A stretch of 10,361 bases of DNA from Bacillota bacterium (lineage in GTDB: Bacteria > Bacillota > Sulfobacillia > Thermaerobacterales > Thermaerobacteraceae). Positions 7,503-10,361 of this stretch are shown one piece after another. The notes under the pieces are model-generated. The model was not told where the DNA came from and ran no database searches. It was given only the letters and a program-made list of their open reading frames with translations. Both the position numbers and the translations under genes were made by a program. The stretch lies in contig QGUQ01000040.1 of the NCBI GenBank assembly GCA_003242195.1, positions 1-10,361 on the forward strand. Direction: 5' to 3'. Position 1 is the stretch's first letter. Every line of letters begins with the position of its first letter.

Positions 7503-8492
7503 TCAACCCGCGCCTCCCGCCGCGCTGCCCGTGGAGCGCTGCCCGCGCGCCGGGCGCACCTCCACGGTCACGCGGACCGTGCGCCTGCCGTCGGCGGTGA
7601 TCACCCCGTCGGGCAGGGCCAGGCCGGCCTCGCGGGTCACGGTATGGTCGAGGCCCTCGATATCAATGGATTCGGTCTGGAGGAACTCCAATTCGCCCAG
7701 GAGGTCCTCATCCCGTGCCCGCACCGTGACCTCCGCGGGCTCGATCTCGATGTTGCCGATCTCGAACCCCTGGGCCGGCTGTCCCTGCAATCGCGCCTGG
7801 ACGGGCACCGCCTTGCGGGGCATGTAGACCACCGGCACCGTCACCTGGACCGTGGCCGGCTCGATGACCAGTGCTTGCGGGAAATCCGCCTCCACGGGGC
7901 GCCCGCCGGAGTCCACCGGAAGGAGCGGCACCGAGTGGGCGATGGTGCTCTGGATGCCCGCCACCGACACGTCGGCGACCACGTGGTCCACGCGCTCCAC
8001 CAGGCTGCGGGCACCGCTGATGGTGGCTTGTTCCGCCGACACCGTGGGGTTTTCGATGACATAGTCGGCCAGCGGCTGACCACGGGTCCGCAGCTCGACG
8101 GGCACCGTCTTCTCCAGGCGCTGCTCGACCCGCACCGTGACGTATTGGGGACTCATCCTCAGCACCCGCAGCCGCCCGCTGACGGGAATCACGGTGATCG
8201 GCCGGGTGACCTCGCCGGGTCCTGCGCCGCTCAAGTCCACCGTCGCCCGGATATCGTCCATGGACAGGGTCTGAAGGAAGTCAGGCGGGCCGCTGAAGGT
8301 GACGTCCACCGTCCGGGGTTGGACGGAGTAGACGGCCAAGCTCGGATCAAGCCCCTCGACGACGAGTTCGATACCATAGACCGTCCTGGCCTGGTCGGGG
8401 TTCTGGCTGCTCATCACGCCGAACCAGAGCGCGACGGCCAGCAGGACGGACAGGATCCGGAGGCGGGTTTCGTTCTCGAACAGCCGATCCAT
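7503..8492 (-). CDS. cdaR: YbbR-domain regulator of diadenylate cyclase (CdaR)
   Basis: Membrane-anchored partner that modulates CdaA in related bacteria. 329 aa. A short cytoplasmic N-terminus (MDRLFENETRLR) is followed by one transmembrane segment (about 12-27, ILSVLLAVALWFGVM). The extracytoplasmic part is beta-rich with three YbbR-like repeats, roughly 38-123, 127-219 and 228-312, each ending in a VTV strand. B. subtilis CdaR is longer, with four repeats, so this is a shorter version. The C-terminal 15 residues are Gly/Ala/Ser-rich. ATG 8492 overlaps the cdaA stop as TGATG, the sign of translational coupling; an in-frame GTG at 8513 would add seven unconserved residues. A G-run lies about 10 nt upstream. 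Confidence 0.9.
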   Translation of the reverse strand: MDRLFENETRLRILSVLLAVALWFGVMSSQNPDQARTVYGIELVVEGLDPSLAVYSVQPRTVDVTFSGPPDFLQTLSMDDIRATVDLSGAGPGEVTRPITVIPVSGRLRVLRMSPQYVTVRVEQRLEKTVPVELRTRGQPLADYVIENPTVSAEQATISGARSLVERVDHVVADVSVAGIQSTIAHSVPLLPVDSGGRPVEADFPQALVIEPATVQVTVPVVYMPRKAVPVQARLQGQPAQGFEIGNIEIEPAEVTVRARDEDLLGELEFLQTESIDIEGLDHTVTREAGLALPDGVITADGRRTVRVTVEVRPARGQRSTGSAAGGAG

Positions 8493-9316
8493 CACGCCGA
8501 CCCCCGCGGCCACCAGGAGGGACCCTGATTCTCCTCCGTCGCCAGCAACGATTGCAGGAGTTCCTTCAGCGTCGTCTCATCCAGGTTGCGGATCAGCTTC
8601 CCCGAATGGGCCAGCGACACGCGCCCCGTCTCCTCCGAGACCACGACGGCTACCGCATCGGAATGCTCGCTGATGCCCAGCGCGGCCCGGTGGCGGCTGC
8701 CCAGCTCGCTGCCCGGCCCCGCCTCCTCGGTCAGGGGCAGGAAGGTGCCCGCCGCCATGACCCGGTTGCCGCGGATGATCACCGCCCCATCATGGAGCGG
8801 CGTGTTGGGGATGAACAGGTTGACCAGGAAGGGCGCGGAGACGATGCCGTCGATGACGATGCCCGTCTCGATGATCTCGTTCAGCCCGGTCTCCCGCTCG
8901 ATGACGATGATGGCGCCCACGTTGTTGCGGGACAGTTGCTCGACGGCCTTGACCACCTCGTCGATCATCCGCTCGACGTCCTGCTCCGGCAGCGCGAACA
9001 GGGGCCGCGCAAAGAAGCGGCCACGGCCGAGCTGCTCCAGGGCCCGCCGCAGCTCTGGCTGGAACACGATGGGCAGCGCCACGATCAGCGCCAGCTGCGC
9101 CTGGCGCAGCAGCCAGTGGATGGTGTCCAGCCGGAGCCAGCCGCTGATGGTGGTGAAGACGACGAGGACGAGAATGCCGCTGAGGATGGGAACGGCCCGC
9201 GTGCCGCGGATCAGAAGGAAGAACCGGTAGAACAAGTAGGCCACGAGCGCGATGTCGATCAGCGATAGGAGCCAATCGACCCACGTCATACTAAAGAGGA
9301 ACGCGGGCAGCGGCAC
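8492..9316 (-). CDS. cdaA: Diadenylate cyclase CdaA (c-di-AMP synthase)
   Basis: Condenses two ATP into cyclic di-AMP, a second messenger controlling potassium and osmolyte uptake and wall homeostasis. 274 aa, usual length for CdaA. Three transmembrane segments at about 15-35, 43-60 and 66-86 precede a linker and the cytosolic DAC domain (about 105-260). The signatures are present: PLHDGAVII (DGA at 176-178) and SRHRAALG (RHR at 208-210), followed by SEHSDAVAVVVSEETG (217-231). The start is GTG 9316, with GGGGAGG (9329-9323) 6 nt upstream; ATG 9289 is a weaker alternative. It is coupled to cdaR by a one-base stop/start overlap and follows rex after 69 nt. The order cdaA-cdaR-glmM is conserved in Bacillota. 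Confidence 0.97.
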   Translation of the reverse strand: MPLPAFLFSMTWVDWLLSLIDIALVAYLFYRFFLLIRGTRAVPILSGILVLVVFTTISGWLRLDTIHWLLRQAQLALIVALPIVFQPELRRALEQLGRGRFFARPLFALPEQDVERMIDEVVKAVEQLSRNNVGAIIVIERETGLNEIIETGIVIDGIVSAPFLVNLFIPNTPLHDGAVIIRGNRVMAAGTFLPLTEEAGPGSELGSRHRAALGISEHSDAVAVVVSEETGRVSLAHSGKLIRNLDETTLKELLQSLLATEENQGPSWWPRGSA

Positions 9317-9334
9317 CTCGTGCCTCCCCTCCGT

Positions 9335-9378
9335 CCGGGATCCCCCGCAGCGCTCCCGGTGGCGGGGGACTGCACCGG
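9335..9378 (-). promoter_or_regulatory. Alternative hairpins in the rex-cdaA spacer
   Basis: On the leftward strand an 8-bp stem pairs TCCCCCGC (9369-9362) with GCGGGGGA (9348-9341) around a 13-nt loop. Part of that loop, CCGGGA (9359-9354), is also perfectly complementary to TCCCGG (9340-9335) directly after the stem. A third option pairs CCGGTG (9378-9373) with CACCGG (9361-9356). The structures sit 5 nt before the cdaA SD. They could tune translation or RNA stability, but GC-rich spacers give such pairings easily. No U-run follows. Confidence 0.3.
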
Positions 9379-9385
9379 CCCCGCT

Positions 9386-10087
9386 TCAGCCTGTGGCGGG
9401 GCGCTCGCGCGTGTAGTAGGCCAGGCTTTGGAGTTCCAGCGTCAGGTCGATGTTCTGTACCACGATGCCCGGCGGTACCTGGAGCGTCACCGGCGCGAAG
9501 TTGAGGATCGCCTCCACCCCCGCCTCCACCAGCCGCCGGGCCACGTCCTGTGCCGCGTGGGCGGGAACGGCGATGACGGCCAGCCGGATGCCCGCGGCTC
9601 GGATGACCTCGTCCATCCGCTCGGCGGGTTCGATCACGACCCCTTCGATGGACTGCCCGACCCGCGCCGGGTCATTGTCGAAGATGGCGACGATGCGGAC
9701 GTCGCGGTGGCGAGTCAGGTTGTAACGGGCCAGGGCGGTGCCGAGGTGGCCCGCGCCCACCAGGGCGATGGGAACCTGGCGGTCCAAGCCGAGGATCGAG
9801 CGCAACCGCTCGATCAAGACGGCCGTCCGGTACCCGACGCCACGCGTGCCGAAGGCACCAAAATAGGCCAAGTCCTTGCGGATCTGTTCCGACGAGTATC
9901 CAGTGCGCGCCGCCAGGTCCGCGGAGGAGACGATCTCGTGATCTTCAGCGTAAAGCTCCGTGAGGGCCCGCAGGTAGACGGGTAGCCTGCGGATGGCCAC
10001 GTCGGGCACGCGGCCGGACCCGCTGGCTGCCGGTCCCGGGGCGGCGGCACCGGTTTTCGCCTTCTCATCCCGGTGCGCGGTCACCAT
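9386..10087 (-). CDS. rex: Redox-sensing transcriptional repressor Rex
   Basis: Dimeric repressor that senses the NADH/NAD+ ratio and leaves DNA when NADH binds, derepressing fermentative and respiratory genes. 233 aa from ATG 10087, slightly long because of a Gly/Ala-rich N-terminal extension (about 1-28). The winged helix spans about 32-95, with SSADLAARTGYSSEQIRKDL (54-73) and AYFGAFGTRGVGY (74-86). The Rossmann domain has the NAD(H) loop VGAGHLGTALA (110-120), IFDNDP (135-140), VIAVPAHAAQ (171-180) and NFAPV (196-200). The C-terminal helix (DLTLELQSLAYYTR) swaps between subunits in known structures. GTG 10090 and GTG 10084 are alternative starts, since the only ribosome signal is a G-run (10097-10093). 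It follows the prenyl synthase after 93 nt. I find no Rex-type operator nearby. Confidence 0.96.
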   Translation of the reverse strand: MVTAHRDEKAKTGAAAPGPAASGSGRVPDVAIRRLPVYLRALTELYAEDHEIVSSADLAARTGYSSEQIRKDLAYFGAFGTRGVGYRTAVLIERLRSILGLDRQVPIALVGAGHLGTALARYNLTRHRDVRIVAIFDNDPARVGQSIEGVVIEPAERMDEVIRAAGIRLAVIAVPAHAAQDVARRLVEAGVEAILNFAPVTLQVPPGIVVQNIDLTLELQSLAYYTRERPATG

Positions 10088-10180
10088 CACGCCCCCGTTC
10101 CGCCGCCCGTGCCCCGCGCCGCCGGCACCGCTGCCGGCACCCGCCTCCGTGCGGGCCGCCCGCGGTGTCGGCTCGCCAGA
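10088..10180 (-). other. Spacer between prenyl synthase and rex
   Basis: 93 nt of GC-rich DNA. It contains a 9-bp direct repeat, GCCGGCACC, twice with a 3-bp gap (around 10121-10141). I see no promoter, no terminator and no TTGTGA-type Rex operator, so rex is probably co-transcribed with the gene before it. Confidence 0.3.
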
Positions 10181-10361
10181 CTAGTGCTTGCGTTCCAGGA
10201 TGAACCGGGCCAGGGCACGGAGGTAGGGCTGCATGGGCACGCCGCCAAGCTCGTCCAGCGCCGCGAGCGCCCCGGCGATGAAGTGCTCGGCCTGCCGGCG
10301 GGCGTGGCGCTTCCCCCCGCGCGCCCCCCCCCCCCCACGACCCCCCCGAGAGTTGGGGGCG
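10181..10361 (-). CDS. Polyprenyl diphosphate synthase, C-terminal end only
   Basis: The last 43 codons before the TAG at 10181 read as the C-terminal helices of a trans-prenyltransferase such as heptaprenyl diphosphate synthase component II: ARRQAEHFIAGALAALDEL, then a short loop, then YLRALARFILERKH. Family members typically end in A-x-x-ALxxLP...LxxLAxYVVER plus one or two residues, which this matches. Such enzymes make the side chain of menaquinone or related lipids. Upstream of codon 10310-10312 the frame stays open but encodes only Gly and Arg from C/G homopolymers, which is not family-like and is probably unreliable sequence at the contig edge. The short region makes a more exact assignment impossible. 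Confidence 0.6.
   Translation of the reverse strand, partial: APNSRGGRGGGGARGGKRHARRQAEHFIAGALAALDELGGVPMQPYLRALARFILERKH
10313..10361. other. Low-complexity C/G tract at the right edge
   Basis: The tract contains six C (10313-10318), thirteen C (10324-10336), seven C (10341-10347) and five G (10355-10359). No other place in the window has such runs, and the prenyl synthase similarity stops where they begin. Probably low-quality read-end sequence. Confidence 0.5.

Noticed and set aside
10088..10180. Rex operator for autoregulation of rex
   Set aside because: No TTGTGA...TCACAA-like palindrome is present in the spacer or near other genes in the window.
10087..10338. A leftward ORF overlapping the rex start and the right edge
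   Set aside because: It is out of frame with the prenyl synthase C-terminus, which has family-like sequence and its own stop at 10181.

Overview
The window is very GC-rich DNA with GTG starts, strong Shine-Dalgarno (SD) sequences and a gene set typical of Bacillota: rex, cdaA-cdaR-glmM-glmS and a glmS ribozyme. The extreme GC content suggests a high-GC thermophilic Bacillota lineage of the Thermaerobacter or Symbiobacterium kind. That placement is an inference from composition and gene order. Both ends look like contig edges: a fold-back repeat on the left, and long C and G runs on the right that do not read like coding DNA.

Left third (1-3335). A GntR/HutC-type regulator runs leftward off the window. 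Its upstream region holds a sigma-A-like promoter followed directly by a 32-bp inverted repeat centred on GTCTATAGAC, the form expected of a HutC-family operator, so autoregulation is likely. Facing away from it is a two-gene operon: a nitrilase with an intact Glu-Lys-Cys triad, and a two-domain chromate-type transporter (ChrA/CHR family) whose start lies inside the 3' end of the nitrilase gene. A GC hairpin (3376-3406) separates this block from the next, which converges on it.

Right two thirds (3511-10361, all leftward). In transcription order these are the 3' end of a polyprenyl diphosphate synthase, rex (NADH-sensing repressor), cdaA (diadenylate cyclase), cdaR (YbbR-domain regulator of CdaA), glmM (phosphoglucosamine mutase), and then a 729-nt gap before glmS (glucosamine-6-phosphate synthase). 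The gap contains a promoter overlapping the glmM stop, a well-formed glmS ribozyme (5864-5724) and a 383-nt post-ribozyme leader. The genes form a coherent cell-envelope module: GlmS makes glucosamine-6-phosphate (GlcN6P), the ribozyme senses it and cleaves the glmS mRNA, GlmM converts it towards UDP-GlcNAc, and CdaA/CdaR make and tune c-di-AMP, which is tied to turgor and wall homeostasis. Rex at the head of the block adds a possible redox input.

The two most interesting non-coding signals are the ribozyme leader, where a 9-nt stretch just after the ribozyme is perfectly complementary to the glmS SD region, and the HutC-type operator. I see no mobile elements, CRISPR arrays, tRNA or rRNA genes.
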